64,000 nucleotides of DNA from Amia ocellicauda (Eukaryota > Chordata > Actinopteri > Amiiformes > Amiidae). Both the position numbers and the translations under genes were made by a program. The first letter of the stretch is position 1; the number at the start of each line of letters is the position of its first letter. This document shows, piece by piece, positions 20,576-34,221 of this stretch. The DNA lies in NCBI RefSeq assembly GCF_036373705.1, contig NC_089856.1, positions 28,678,298 through 28,742,297 on the forward strand, given 5' to 3'. Below the pieces are notes generated by a model that was not told the DNA's origin, ran no database searches, and worked only from the letters and a program-made list of their open reading frames with translations.

Positions 20576-22097
20576 GGTGTGTTATTGTACTGGCACACGT
20601 ACAGGCCTTCACCTTAAATACCCATCAATGCTGGCAATACATCACAGTATGTATATGCAGTTGTGATACAATCTCTTGCTGCAAAGAGAGGTATGTCTAA
20701 TTTTTTTTGATACTGCAGTATATTCTAATTCTGGAACACAAAGCTGGAATGTGAAGACACCGTATTTGGTGTAAATAACAATGTAAAAAATAAAAGTAAA
20801 TAAAAAAGAATGTACTGCACAGCCTGAAAGACGTGTTTCCTACTGTGGTCCCATACGGTAAAATATTCTGTGTGGTGATGGCAGCTTTCAAGGTGTGAAG
20901 GTTTGAGAGCTGGGTGGTTTGCTGTGTGTGACAAATAGCTTTTGGTGCCTGCTTAAGGTAAGCAGCTACCAACTTTCTACAGCCTCTATTAAATCCAGCC
21001 ACTTAACCGCAGAGTGGGTACTAAATTAAGAAAGTGTGAAATCATTGTTAGTTTTGTATTAATACAAATAATGCATATGCTTGCCACCAATATTTTATTT
21101 TTGAGGGGGGATACAGGGTTCTGGGCACCTGTGTACTGATGAAAAATACTATGCAACCATATAAGCACTACAAAAATCATTCTTCACATGCCCTATGCTG
21201 TTTTTATATTTTACCTGATGTTTAATAGTCAAACAGTTAGTTCAAGTACTCTCTGAATTACTCATGTTACTTAAACCCTGAAACCTCTCATTACTTCTGT
21301 TGTTAGACTATTGCTGCAAATTACAGCAATAACCGTTATGACCACAACTCTCTCAAGACAAGTCGCACCATACAAAGAGAGAAACCAGCAATTCTTTCAT
21401 TCATTTCTTACTGTAACAGGAGTAATTCTTTTATGTCACCGCATCAATAAAATGCACAGTCCAGTTATGTCTTCCTCAAACTCACTGCCGAAAGACTAAT
21501 GTACATACCCGTGCTATAGAAATGATAACAGCAGGGTGGATTTACAACCCAGGCACTTATTTCAGTTATTTAAGTTCAGTCATAATTTGCACTTTGATTT
21601 TGAATGTGCTGACTTGCTCATTGCAGTTTAGTAGTTCACTTCAATGAGCAATTGGCCCCGTGAGTCGTAAATAGTGATTCTGGACATTTCAACTGACTCA
21701 TTCAAAACTGTACTGCAGGGTTTCAACTAAAGAGTTAACTTTTTGGAGAAGAACAAATGTACCAGTTCACATTTTTTATTATATTATTGTTATTATTATT
21801 AAATTTACTTTTAATTTACTTACGTGGTTGTATCGGTTAGCCTCCCTTTATGCCTCCACCAGCCCATCTCGTGACCATGGTGCCTCTTACTTGCTTTGCT
21901 GCTTACACCTCTAGCCGCAGTAGTAGATGTTCACTGTCAAAAACATTGACTCGATCTCAGGCTTCTTGAATTTTTTTCTTTCTGGATTAAATTAGTATCT
22001 GCGGAAGAAGGCAGGCAGCGGAAACCAAGTCACATGAACTACCAAGATGATAAAAGGTTCGCACAGCGGGGTCAGAAGAAAACTAGAGTTTCTTCTT

Positions 22098-22228
<131 letters not shown>

Positions 22229-22879
22229 TCTGTCTCTGTGTTTTTCATATTCTCTGCCTCTTTTGAGCTATCCAAAAACCACATTGTATATTAAAGCCAG
22301 CCAACTAGAAGTGTGGTTAAGAAAACTTGTTTCATTGTTGCTTTTTTTGTTTTCTTCTTGTCTCCTGCTGTTGATTGTCAAGTTTAGCCAGCCCCAGCCA
22401 CCCACAATGGTCCTTTAGCATACATATTAATTTTGATTACTAAGATTATTACACCAAGGGATGGATGCAAGTGTTACCTGTTCACAACAAACTTACTTCA
22501 GCACAGATGACCAGCTGCTGTTTACGTGTCCTGTATGACTCAGTGTCCAAACTCCCTACAGATTCCTGCTAGTATACAGGAATTCAATATTTATTTTCAC
22601 TGCAGAATCCCTGAGGGAGCCCTGCAGGATATTTGCAGAAAACCACTTCAATTTCCTCATCAGAACTCGGCTTACTTCTGATTCCAATTTTTACAGCAAA
22701 ATCCTCCTTATCAAAGGAAAAAGTACAAAGGCATCACTTGGAGGCTAATACAGCAGGATATGCTGCACCTTGAGAACAAAATGAAGCAGTTTGGCAGATG
22801 GTCTAGTGTTGTGCAGTGCCTGCAATTAGACATGGAGGTTTGGGGTTGTTTTGCTTGTGCACAAAAAGGAAATATTGTC

Positions 22880-23335
22880 TGTACCTTGATTCTCTCATGT
22901 CACTCCTTTTTCATACCCTACACTGGCTTTCTATTACTGCCTGTATGAAAATCAATACTTGAGTCCTTCAACACTGCTCTCTTCACCATTCTGCTCCAGT
23001 CTCCAGTCTCGTGTCCCTATATTCACTCTTCGTTCATTTTCTGCAGTTGGATAAAAGGCCTGGCTCACTCTGTATACCCTCTCTTGCTCCACAGTGTTGG
23101 GAGCAGTTGCATGAACATAGGAGGTGCAAAGTCACTCCATAAAATGTATCTGTGTAGATTACACCTTTAGGTTATTCTAATCTCCCCTTATACCTTAATG
23201 GTATTCACTGTATTTTTTATAATGATGTTACCTTTCTAATGTTATTTATATGTATTACATTGTATGTTATCCTTTGAAAAACCATGCAAGTCCCCTTAGA
23301 TAAAGATGACTGCTAAGTGACTTAATAATAACATT
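22880..23335 (+). mobile_element. degenerate L2-type LINE 3' region
   Basis: A decayed translation near 22895-22945 reads HSFFIPYTGFLLLPV, reminiscent of the HVTPLFHSLHWLPV motif of fish L2-type ORF2 C-termini. The segment ends with the LINE-end motif AGATAAAGATGACTGCTAAG near 23300. Frames are broken throughout. Confidence 0.45.
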
Positions 23336-24374
23336 AATAATAATGCATAGAGAGAAAGAGAAAGAGATTGACTTGATTGAAAACCTGCAGTGTTAAATGT
23401 GTGTTGCAGTATCTTGTGATAAAAGCCCAGCACCTCTAGAAAAGCACTGTGTATTTTCACACAGATAGAGGCTGCTGTAAACCACAAACCCTCTCTCGCT
23501 GACACACCCCTCTACCTCTCATTCTACTCCAGGGTTTATCAGCAGATACCACTTGAGAGGAAACCACATGATGCTCACACCCTTCCTGCCAGGCTGCACA
23601 CTTTAGCACTTCTGCTACAACATTCAGCTTTCCACTGCAACTGTGAAATGGAAAGACACACACTCATCGTAAATTAAAGCCCTGCTGTAAAAGCAACGCA
23701 CACAGCAGCTTTGCAATACATAAACCCTTGCGTACCCCAGTGCTCCACAGTAAAAACATGACATACAGTCACACACATAAATCCAGACTGCAGGACTGTT
23801 TAACATATTAAGAATACAACCCTGAAAATATGTGACTGTAAAATGCAGCTCCAGATAAAGGCCTTCTTATAAACACAGAGACTCAAAGCTAAATTATAGA
23901 TTATATCAGAAAAGCTGCAATGGGGTTCATCTACAGTTTGACTCCAGTTTCTAAATTGAAAAAAAAATAAAAAAATAAAAATTGTGAGGGGGTGCATACA
24001 AACAAGAAGGAACAGTACATGTAGCGCAGTTATCCAAGGCAAATGTAAATTAGGGAACATGTGCCTCAACTGTTATTATGCCAACCATGCTTTTTTTTGC
24101 TTTCTTGAGCAACATTCGGTTTTACATTTTGTAACACTTATTTTTTTGTACTTGGGAATTAAAATAAGGAAGGAAGCTGAGAGCTGCAATCGATAGGAAA
24201 GCGTTGCTATTTACTGCGTTCAGGCTTCCTGTCCTTGGTGACACAGTCATTTCTGCAGCTTGTGCACACAGAAGCTCAGCACTGGCTGAAAACAGCACAC
24301 GTGTGGTAGAGGGCAGCAGAGTAGAAGGCTTTACTATTTTCTTTAAAAAAACACTGGACACTATATATGAACAG

Positions 24375-24453
<79 letters not shown>
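24375..24453. repeat. (TA)n microsatellite
   Basis: About 39 TA units, the longest perfect run in the window together with 41483-41555. Confidence 0.97.
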
Positions 24454-24455
<2 letters not shown>

Positions 24456-25019
24456 CTATATTTGAATGTCTTGTTATTATTTGTACTCTTTCAATATTCT
24501 GAAGCTTAGTTTTTTGGATGGCTTGTAATGCATCTCGACTTGACTGCCTCAAACCTGCTTAATGCATGGGGCCTGCTTACACTCTCTTGACTCCTGCAGC
24601 ACTGGTATTTGTGACCAAAGGCTCCCTCTGTAGAGCGAAAGTTAAGTAGGCAGCAGAACCTTTTCCCAGATCATTTGCAAAGCTTTTTGCCAAAGTATAA
24701 AAATGTAAAAGTGTAGGGAAACAGAACAACCCTGGTGTTTTAAAGCTTTAGTTACCCTGTTGTGGTTTGCTACATATGTTGTCCCAAATGTGAGGATGTA
24801 AGCTGGTGGAATTACAAAACCAGCAAGAGCTTTGGTGTGGCAAAGAGGAATTGATTTGGTATGTTTGGTTGTGTGAGTCTGTCGTAACACTACCCAGGTT
24901 TATTTATTTCCTTTAAGAATGACAAGCTCATTCTGATTTGCAGCCAAAAATGGTCGTTAGTCACTCTAATTACTTTAACAGCAGATGGCCTGGCTGTTAA
25001 GGCCAAGGGCCTGTTAGAA

Positions 25020-25200
25020 CTATAATGTATGATTTGTATTTTATATTAAATGTATATTTTAACTTATGCACCTCTGTATTTTGTAAACTGTAATTGTTTT
25101 ATGCTTGATTTGAAATGTATATTGTATTATTGCACTTTTGTATTGCTTATGTAACCTGTAAGTTGCCCTGGAAAAGGTAATCTGCCAATCAATCAATACA
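25020..25200 (+). mobile_element. LINE 3'-end fragment
   Basis: An AT-rich segment ends in GTAAGTTGCCCTGGAAAAGG, close to the 3'-end motif of other LINE/SINE pieces in this window, and is followed by (AATC)n. No coding part remains. Confidence 0.5.
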
Positions 25201-28200
25201 TAATAAGGGACTTTCAAGCTGATCTCCTCTACAGACTCAAAATTCTATTAAAACATGCAAAAACAAAAAAACTAAGAAACGGCTCCATATCACAAAACTA
25301 CCACACAATTTGATATGGTGACAAGACATGTCTAGAAAATGTTTATCTATCTGATAGTATAACTTTCATATATATGTATATATATTTGTTTTTCATTATG
25401 ATTCTGTATTGAAACCACTGATAAAACAGTTCCCTTTACAAGGACTACTCTCAGTTCTAGGGGGGCTTTTTTAACTTGACAGTAATCACATGATTGAAAC
25501 TGTTAGGCTATAAAAAAAGGCTACAACCTATATATATACTAAATACACACATACATATAAAAACTTCTGTAGAAACCCAGTGTTAGGGCACATGAACAGT
25601 TTCATTTTCCTGTTTTGTTCATTCCTAGCTGTTTTCGTGACTAATAAAATACCTAAACAATAGGAAGTTAACTAATGTTGCATTTTTTTGTTTTGACATC
25701 TCTAAAACATTAATCCAATGTTTGCCAAACTAAGTAATTGGGAAACACTGCCTCCTGATTTTGTTTTTTATATAAATGTATAATTAAAACAATAATGCAT
25801 TAAATTAAAGTTTAATGCATTCAGTTTTAGTAATTCAAGTTTTAGTAAATAAATGAGGTTTCAGTTCCAACAAAAGTCAGGAGAGATGGAGATGAAGTGA
25901 GAAAGAACTATTGGTCATGTAGCCCTCACATGCAGTGCAGGTAGGCTAACTCAAACAGTACTCCAGTTACGGGAGAGAAGCAAAAGTAAAAGCAAAGAAA
26001 GTGCATCAAAGCCAGGGAATCCATGTTCTTTACTTCCTGTAGCTCTTGCTCTGACACTGCAGGATAGCGTTGTTGACATGGACTATTAACGCAGTGAGAA
26101 AAGTTCCAAATTCTGATTGCCAGTGCTGTAAAATGGCAAGCAGATATGTGACAGGTTACAGTGTGATGTGTTCTACTGCTTTCAAAACATGACAATACCA
26201 GGTATTTCCAGGCTGCCGAGTGCTTCACCTGGGAAACGATTCTGCTCAGAGAGCAATATGTTGTCCGTAGAGTAGAGAATTCCAATCTGAAAAATGCCAG
26301 GGGACAGTGTGCTGCTGGTTAATTGTTTCTGGAGTTTGAAGGGTTGATGGACCCTTAAACTAAACCAGTCTCTATGTGCAGTTTATATTCTTTGGGGTAG
26401 TGGTGTACAAATCCAGTTTTAGTGCCATATTTGACAAACAATATAACATGGGTTTAAAATGATCCAGCTGATTGGATCAGTTAAGTAATTAAGGGCCCAA
26501 CAGCATGAAAGTGAGAAGACCTTGAGGACTGGAGTTGTGTACCTAGCTGTTGACCATCATTTTCAGCAGAAGCATAATTTCAATGTATGTGGGAAAACCA
26601 CAGAGCACTCAGCATATCGTAATTATTTCCTTCAGCATGATGTGAAACTTAACGTGGTGTGCTATCATAAAAAAAGATCTGAACCTTTTTTCAAAAGTTG
26701 CTGAAAGTTTTTAAGTTAGTTTCAAAGACAGTACAGGTAGGGTCTTACAGTCCAGAGATTGTTGCTGGATTTACCAGACTGTGAATGGGGTTCCCCAGGC
26801 TGCATATTCAGCCCAGTACTGGTGGGATTGGGTGAGTCTGAAGCCTGACAGGGTCTCCTGTGGCTTGCTGGAGGCCAAAGAGCCTGCATGGTTATCAGTG
26901 AAAGAGTCTCTGTACAAAACCTGAGCTCTGCTGTTTGAGCTGTGGCCTGCAGTATATTAAAAAAAATATACCCTAGAAACATGCATTTTAAAGGATGTGT
27001 GCTAGTTGCCACCAACTCTTCTGGGTGAGGGTCTTAGCAGTGAGCTGGGTTGTTGAAATAAATGCAGTCTCCAGTCTGGGTGTTATAAAGAAATGTATTA
27101 GTTTCATGTTTTATTTACTTATTTTAGTAAATGTGTTCCTAGTCTTTGTTCTAAGACCCTAGCGTTTGTTCTACCCTAAACCACCACTTGTATATCACCA
27201 AGTCAGATGCCCTGATTTCTGTTCTGCTTTTCCAGAATGCAGCAATGTTGTCACATCTAGCCTCTGTGCCACAGGGCATCATTTCTGTACATAAGACCAG
27301 GACTTGCCAAACTTGGTCTTTGAGATCCCAGTGTTTTTTTTGGTTTCCATTGCAGGAATGTTTCAATGACTTACTTGATGCATCAAACTTCAGTCAATAA
27401 TTTAGTCAGGTATACCCTTTTTATTTTTCAGCTGCTATAAAGATAGGGTTGCAAATTACTTTTGAATTGTAAAAGTAATAGGGAATCAGCTATTTGGATT
27501 AACAAATAATGTGTAATAATGTTGCCAAATAACACAGTGACATTTCCAAATTTAAACTGGTTCCAGTACTGTGCTCATGGTTACACTCCTAGGCTTCAGT
27601 ATTGGGAGGAGGAAGTGAAAGCATTTCTGCTGTTGTTTTTCTAAACATATACAGTGCTGAAAAAACACAAACTAACCCCTTGAACTTACTGTCTCTGACC
27701 AATCAGGAAGCTCCATGTATTGCCCTTGTAGAAGAACAGAAACCGCGCACAACGCCACACACATACACACAGGTCTTTAATGTGGTTCCACGTACGTAGA
27801 ATAGCAGTTCATTACACCCAGTTGCTCATTGCTGGAAGATGTATTCAATCTTCAAACAAATAACAAAGGAATGGTAAACTGGGTATATTAAAAACACAAA
27901 AGCTGTTCTCTCAATCCCGTGCCCCCCACCCCCAAAAACAAATGTGGAGAGAAAGGGAACTGATCTTTCCTGTATTTGTCTTAAAAATGTCAGGTTTCTG
28001 TATGTTATCTCCTTTTATGACAAAAATCCAGTTAAATAACATAATCACATTGGATGTGAAAACTGCAATACTAGACCTCGGTAGCTGTAGTTCAATGTGT
28101 TTTCTAGGCATCTTAAAACAAATGCAGCAGGTTGCACTAATTAGCATGATTGATGAGGAAATAAATGAAAATCAGGTGGGCAAGAAAACAGCAATTAATT

Positions 28201-29619
28201 GTGTATACTGTGCAGACTACAGACTTAAGATCAAAATATTAAAATAGTCCCCTGCTGGAAATGCAGGATGTCTCCGTTTTATTTTTCTTTAAGCCAGTAC
28301 ACCCTCTAGTGTAGACAACTCAATATTACAATACACATTATACAAGGTAGAATGCAGGGGTTCTTGCTACCAAAAGATATAGAGCAATCATGTTGCAGTA
28401 CTCTTTAATTGTGCTTTGATATTTTACTAGTAAAGAGGGACAGGGATGTCAGGTTAGTTCAGTGGGCTTCATATTAGATGCATTGAATATCTTAAAGCCT
28501 AAATCTCTGGTGAGTGGTCAGACAGTTCACGTTCCTGATCCCTTGTCACCTTCCAGCATACGTCACCATTCCTGATTAAGGACTCAAGTATGTGAATCAA
28601 AATACAAAAACAAGAGGCAGTTTGTTGGACTTTATATTTCAGGACACATGTACAGTACAGTGGGCAGCAATGCTAGGTAGTGTGCTTGTTGTCAGTACCT
28701 CTGGGTGTTCTGTAACCCTTTAGGCAACTTCCTTACATTGGAACTCAGTAAAATCGGCATCTTTGCAAAGTTTTGCTCTGTGTAACTCATTTAAACTCAA
28801 CACATTTCATATTTAGAGTCAGTCCCTGTGAGGTAAATCCAGACTCGCAAGGAACTGAGATCACTCCAGACTGGCACCACTTAAATTTTATTCAAAGGCT
28901 CATATGTTCACTGATACTAGCGATAAAACCTAATAAATAAGAAGTATTGGAATATTATCAGGAGTACCACGCTCCATGTGTACAGGAAAGCCAGGCAAAA
29001 GTGAAATGTATTGGACTCTTTCAAAGCCAGATTATACAGACCAACTTTAACTGTAGGTTAAAAATGGATGTCATGTGTGGATCCCTGCAGTTCAATACTA
29101 CGTACACAGACATTTGGCTTGAATGATTCTGTTCACCTTAATTTATATGTCACATGAACGAGCAGTCAACATCATTGTATTTGTTCACCACCATCATCAT
29201 TATTATTACTATTATTAAACACATGTAAACCATTATTTTCTCCTGATGTTTATATATATATTTGTCACAATTCCTATTTGGCCTTTTGTTTTGTTTTAGT
29301 TTTTTCTTAAATGACATAAAACAACTTCTACAGATCTTAGCAATAATACGTAATTAAAAAAAAAAAAAAAATGTGTTGCATGATAAGTTAAAATTGTCCA
29401 GCAGCTGTCAAGGTAAAATGTCCACAATTGAGACCCATAAATCTATGCCTCCTATTCCCCATCTTAATCAGCCTTGCCCCACACCCGCCCCAACCCCACC
29501 TGAAATCTTCCACAAGGGCAGGCAAGCATTCTCATCACTGCCGGGCAGGAGTAACCTTTGTGCCAACAAACACAGTCACATTGGCACACGTCTTTGCCAA
29601 CAGGACTTGCCCAGGGGTG

Positions 29620-29805
29620 TCAGCCATCCAGCGGTTTTCCCAAGTACACCATTGTCACTTCAGTGTTGCCATAGACTGCTGACACTGCCGGGTACAGGCA
29701 GGCCTTGGGCAGCCCCCGAAAGGCCACCCCTAGGAACTCGAACCCTCGCTCGAAAGCCAGCGTCTTGTCTTCCATGTCCAGAATGACCCTTATCCTCTCT
29801 CCGAT
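29620..29805 (-). CDS. fbxo45: fbxo45 exon 3 (SPRY C-terminus)
   Basis: The acceptor TGTTACAG ends at 29806; the exon opens with [20 protein letters not shown] and stops with TGA at 29620-29622 after YLGKPLDG. It has 61 codons plus stop. Confidence 0.95.
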   Translation of the reverse strand: MGERIRVILDMEDKTLAFERGFEFLGVAFRGLPKACLYPAVSAVYGNTEVTMVYLGKPLDG

Positions 29806-32386
29806 CTGTAACACAATAGCAGGGTAAATTCCAAATGTCCCGTTTGATATCGATGCTCACTGACTCACTAACGGCCTGATACAAAGACAATTTAGGCATT
29901 GGTCCAAGCTAGATTTAAACATACGGTATGACATAATCAGATGGCTCAATCCTGACTGTTTACAAACAGGCTCTTCTTTAAGGTACTCCCTACAGACTGT
30001 AGATTAATTCACATTTTCCTATAGTAATTGCATTTCTTACATAAGGAAGTACACTGGCAATTAATGACATGGCCTTCTTTAACCCTGCAAATATAATTGG
30101 TGTGCTTTGATTATTCACAATATACATTAAAGAAGGCCACAGTTTTTAACACCTGCAACTTTTGAGTTCGCCATTAAAGTGGCATTCACACAAGTGGCAA
30201 AAAGGTATAATTATTTCCTTTACCAGAATAAAATAATATTACACCCATTTAATTTTTATTCAGGACTCTTACAGTTAACTGATCCACACCAATCAAACCA
30301 ATATTTTTGTTATAAGCAAGATCTAGATAAGCTTCAAATAAATATGAATGTCATTATGCAGAGTAAATGCCATATTTAAAAACACTAAATGTACAACATA
30401 GACCTTACTTAATTATATTACTACATTTTGAATGGGGTCCACTTTAATTAATTTATTTTGTTACATATGGCACCACTTATGTGAGGTAATTTGTAAATTA
30501 GTAAATTCCAGAGAGTGAGGAGATATGCTCTTTACCCATTTCCTGCTGTGGGTGTTCAACCCTACTATCACAATGCCAATCACAGCCAACTATATGTACA
30601 GTTGATTAATATTACATTGACAAATAAATATGAATAATACAATATAATTCTTACTGCTTCAATTACACAAACACCTTTATTTGTCCAACAATTTATCCCA
30701 GGTGTCTTCTTTCAAGAGCTAACAATTAGGCTTGCTGTCAATTGATCTCAGAAGGGTAATAACTAATAATCCAGGGGTTATCAAAACCCAGACCTTCCAC
30801 ACTATTCTGAAGTCTGACACATGACTGGAGTCTGGCACAACGTGAGTGGACACCCCCCACCCTTGTCTCCCATACCTGGTACTTAGGTGCGTTGTTGCAC
30901 TGTGGGAAGTTGCCGTTGACCTCTCCGTTGTGCAGCAGGTTGTTGTCCACCAGGTTCCAGCCCCAGCTCTGGTCATCACTACCCAGGAGCGCTACATAGC
31001 CTTGGCACTGCATGGCGGCCCTCTTGGTGGCAATGCCAATGACAGCCACGGTGCCCAGCGGTCCCTCCCACCAGATCTCCCAGGCATGGCGGCCCTCGGA
31101 GAAGCCAATCTTGCCACGGGCGCCATCGGTGCTCTGTGCAATGGGGTTGCGGTGCAGGGTGAATCCGTTTTTCTTCACGTAGACATTACGAGAGCAGTCG
31201 TGGGAACTCAGGGCATGCTGGAAGGATTTCAGCTGAAGAGAAGAGGTTATTTATCAAGCTTTTGTCAAGGAGAGCAGTTGCAACTGGTGTGTGCTGCACA
31301 AGCCATCATTCTTGTAAAATCCCTATGATTGACACTGACATTACATCTCAACCAAAGTACCCCCGTGCTCTAATTGACATTCCACTTACAATTCATTTTA
31401 AAAACCTGTGCCCAATTCCAGTTCCTTTACCTATAAGCAATTCCAATATGGTTAATATTATAAAACTAACTGCACAATGTCTAGTCCATATTGACAGATC
31501 TAACATTTAGGTTAAACCATCAAGGCTGATATAGTGCATAGCGTTTCACGACCAAACACTTCTGAGCCCCAATGCAGAGTGTAAATAAAAATAAAAAATA
31601 AATCAATATATCCAAATATTTCTGCACCTGACTTATGTTTTTGCCAAATATGTTGGAATGTTCAGTTTTGCAAATGCTTATGACCGTCAATAGTTATACG
31701 ACTGAAGTGCCAGAAAACCGGTATTTTAATGTATCTTATAAATTATGTTATTTTAACCTGGCATTTAAATAACAAAAATAAACCATAAATCGTCTTAAGA
31801 GATACATGGTTACATTTCATTCAAATAAAGTTGCCTGGCTCCTCGGGATGCAGAATTGATTCATAGTAACAGCGTAGGCCAGAGTACTGCGTGGAAACAT
31901 GCGAAAACAGCTATTTAAATCAAAGACAAATCTCTTTCATTTAGTATAGCTAAACTGTAATTTCAGAAAAAAAAAAAACAGTAAGATGCAATGGGCCATA
32001 ATAATAGAACGTGCATAAGGTTAAAGGTAGTTATGCCTGGACAGCAGCAGTGATTAAAACCGGTTTACCTTCCCCTTGTAAGTGGGTAGATTGCAAAGAA
32101 TATCGGAGCGCAGAGCCTCTTCACCCAGGGTGCGGACACACAGGCTTCGCCAGACCTCGCTGTTCTCGTCGGCGCACAGGCATCTGTTCCAGTGTCTGCA
32201 GACCAATGCACAGCGAAGCAAGTCCCGGAGATCCAGATAAGAGAACACATGCTCCAGAACCCGGCTGGGCAGCCTGCCCGCGACCCCGGCACCGCCAGCC
32301 GCCGCGACAGAGCACCCGGCGGCGCCTGCACCAGCAGCAGCTCCGCCAGCGGATGAAGACGCCCCACCGGCCGCCGCTGCGGACAT
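29620..32386 (-). CDS. fbxo45: F-box/SPRY domain-containing protein 1
   Basis: Three exons (32386-32069, 31232-30876, 29805-29620), all joined in phase 0, give 286 aa, the length of human FBXO45. Residues 1-37 are an Ala/Gly-rich leader, 38-83 an F-box ([20 protein letters not shown]) and about 95-283 a SPRY domain ([24 protein letters not shown]). The family member is the substrate-recognition part of an atypical E3 ligase: it pairs with Skp1 and the RING protein MYCBP2/PAM rather than a cullin, and acts in synapse and axon development. Outside the leader only scattered changes from the human protein are seen. The start codon lies in GC-rich sequence just before the Ala run. Confidence 0.97.
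29806..30875 (-). other. fbxo45 intron 2
   Basis: 1.07 kb GT-AG intron. A 13-bp inverted repeat (TGGCCTTCTTTAA at 30070 and its complement at 30127) is the only structure I noticed. Confidence 0.85.
30876..31232 (-). CDS. fbxo45: fbxo45 exon 2 (SPRY N-terminal part)
   Basis: 119 codons, from [20 protein letters not shown] to NNAPKYQ, with acceptor CTCTTCAG and donor GTATGG. It carries most of the SPRY core, including [20 protein letters not shown]. Confidence 0.95.
31233..32068 (-). other. fbxo45 intron 1
   Basis: 836 bp GT-AG intron, AT rich, with no further feature seen. Confidence 0.85.
32069..32386 (-). CDS. fbxo45: fbxo45 exon 1 (F-box)
   Basis: 106 codons, from MSAAAAGG to TYKGK, donor AAG|GTAAAC. 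An upstream in-frame Met at 32455 exists, but MSAAAA matches the family start and gives the family length. Confidence 0.93.
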
Positions 32387-33823
32387 TCTAGGGAAAAGAC
32401 GCAGAAACAAGACAGGCAGCTGATGCAACGGACCGGACCGGAGGAAATGAATCATAAAAAGACAGACAAATGAAAACCAGACTCACAGGACGTGAGACCG
32501 GGTCGAAACCGGGACACCGCTCCTGTTTTACAGGGACCAGCGAGTCTCACACACTCACACGGGGAGCGGATAGGAAAGGACCTAACAAAAACAAGGGTCC
32601 TGGCACACGTGTAATACGCAAATGCGCTACAGCACGAGCTGCCACGTATATGTCGTATACAACGTGTTTCAAAATACATTTGAAATTAGATATATTAATT
32701 CTGTAAAGAAAATAGTGTAAATTACAAATGTTATGCACCATATAGACAATATTTGTATTGCACCACTATTAGGACCTGAGAGGGAAGCCTGCCCAGTTAG
32801 CGTAAACATGGGTGGGATTGTCATTTCCAGACTGTCAAAATTGCAGCTCCGTAAAGGATCACGTAATTGCCCATTCAAACTCGTCCCTTTTATACAATCG
32901 TAAATTCATAAAAAAAAAAAAAACACATTCACGTTTGTTGTCTTGAAATTATTTTGTTTGGCAGGGACAGCAGGAATATCTTTGGATATAACTCGATAAT
33001 ATAAAGATGTAATACACCCAGTTAAATGAATAAGTTACATGTAGATGTGGGACACTGATCAGCTAATGCACTGTACCACTGTTATTAAAACTGAATAATC
33101 AAAACGTTGCATTGTAATCTAGCTACACCCAACACCGCACTGATTTAGCTGCATTTCATGTCACGACGTAGCTGTATCCAAATAAACTCAATTTGACCTC
33201 TTATGAATACAATTTACCTTACTATATGTATGCCTGTACATAATTTAATATAGACATTATGCAGTTGTGAGGACACCCTCCTTTCAATGCGTACTGTACA
33301 CTTACGTAATGTGCTGTATTGTTATGAAGAGCCTTCTGCATCCCTAATTATAAATGTGGCTAACCCTACAATAACTTACGTTTTTAAATAGCCTATATAT
33401 TAAAGAACACCGTGAAGTGATAGGTTTAGGCTACCCTCTTCCAGTTGAAATAATATGATGTCAGTAGCCTATTTAAGATGCATTTAAGGATTCAATCATT
33501 GTTTTCACACTAGGCGCAATGTTATTTTATTCTTACATTAATTTACAAAATGATCATTAGCACTCCCAAATACAACCCGTACTGTGTGATTTCCAGTGAT
33601 GGAGCTGGGGACCCCTGTCACATGACCAGTGTGTGCGCACAGGCGAGCGGCGGTGCCGGCAGTCGGAAGTGACGCGTGTTGGTGTAGGTTTGGTTGGTGC
33701 GCAGCAATCCCAGACAGAGAGGAAAGGGGAGACACAAGAGAGAAGAAAAAATATATTTCAGTACCTGAGGGAGAAAGACAGAGCGAGAAAAATCGGGCGA
33801 TCGTTTGAAGAAGGCTGACAAAC
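32387..33823. promoter_or_regulatory. divergent promoter zone, fbxo45 / fam168b
   Basis: fbxo45 reads leftward from about 32.4-32.6 kb and fam168b rightward from about 33.6 kb, so both 5' ends face this 1.2-kb zone. GC-rich, CpG-containing sequence lies at both borders, with AT-rich DNA between. CGGAAGTGACGCG at 33664-33676 resembles an ETS site joined to a CRE half, as seen in many housekeeping promoters. Confidence 0.5.
33630..33823 (+). other. fam168b: probable non-coding first exon of fam168b
   Basis: A GC-rich, purine-heavy segment ends at the strong donor AAAC|GTGAGTACC (33824). The family has a non-coding first exon, and this is the best donor upstream of the ATG exon. The 5' border is a guess. 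Confidence 0.4.
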
Positions 33824-34163
33824 GTGAGTACCATAGCTTATTACATACACCTGCATTGGGATCCGTGTCTGTGGTCTTTACCTGTTGCAAGTGCTGGCTA
33901 CTTGGAGGTAAGGGTGGACTGGGGGTAAATGGGATACAGAGCACAGTCACCCGTGGATGCGAGATGCTGAAGCTGCCTGTGCAACTGCGGCCTGCGCTGA
34001 CCGATCTCCTTGCAGCGCCCGTTTGGAGGCAGCAGTCACGGCGTACACACTTTCAACTGCGTGTGTTGACCTCAGGCAGAAAGCGATCGAGTGCAAAACT
34101 CGACCTGAACACTGATCGGTTGAATAAATAACCAGGCAAGCAAACGTGTTTTTTTTTTTTGTA

Positions 34164-34221
<58 letters not shown>

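Noticed and set aside
24204-24552. Tyr-Ile repeat proteins
   Set aside because: Translations of the (TA)n run; the same holds at 41244-41684.
30846-31328. 160-aa plus-strand frame
   Set aside because: Antisense shadow of fbxo45 exon 2.
32011-32391. Plus-strand frames over fbxo45 exon 1
   Set aside because: Antisense shadow of the F-box exon.
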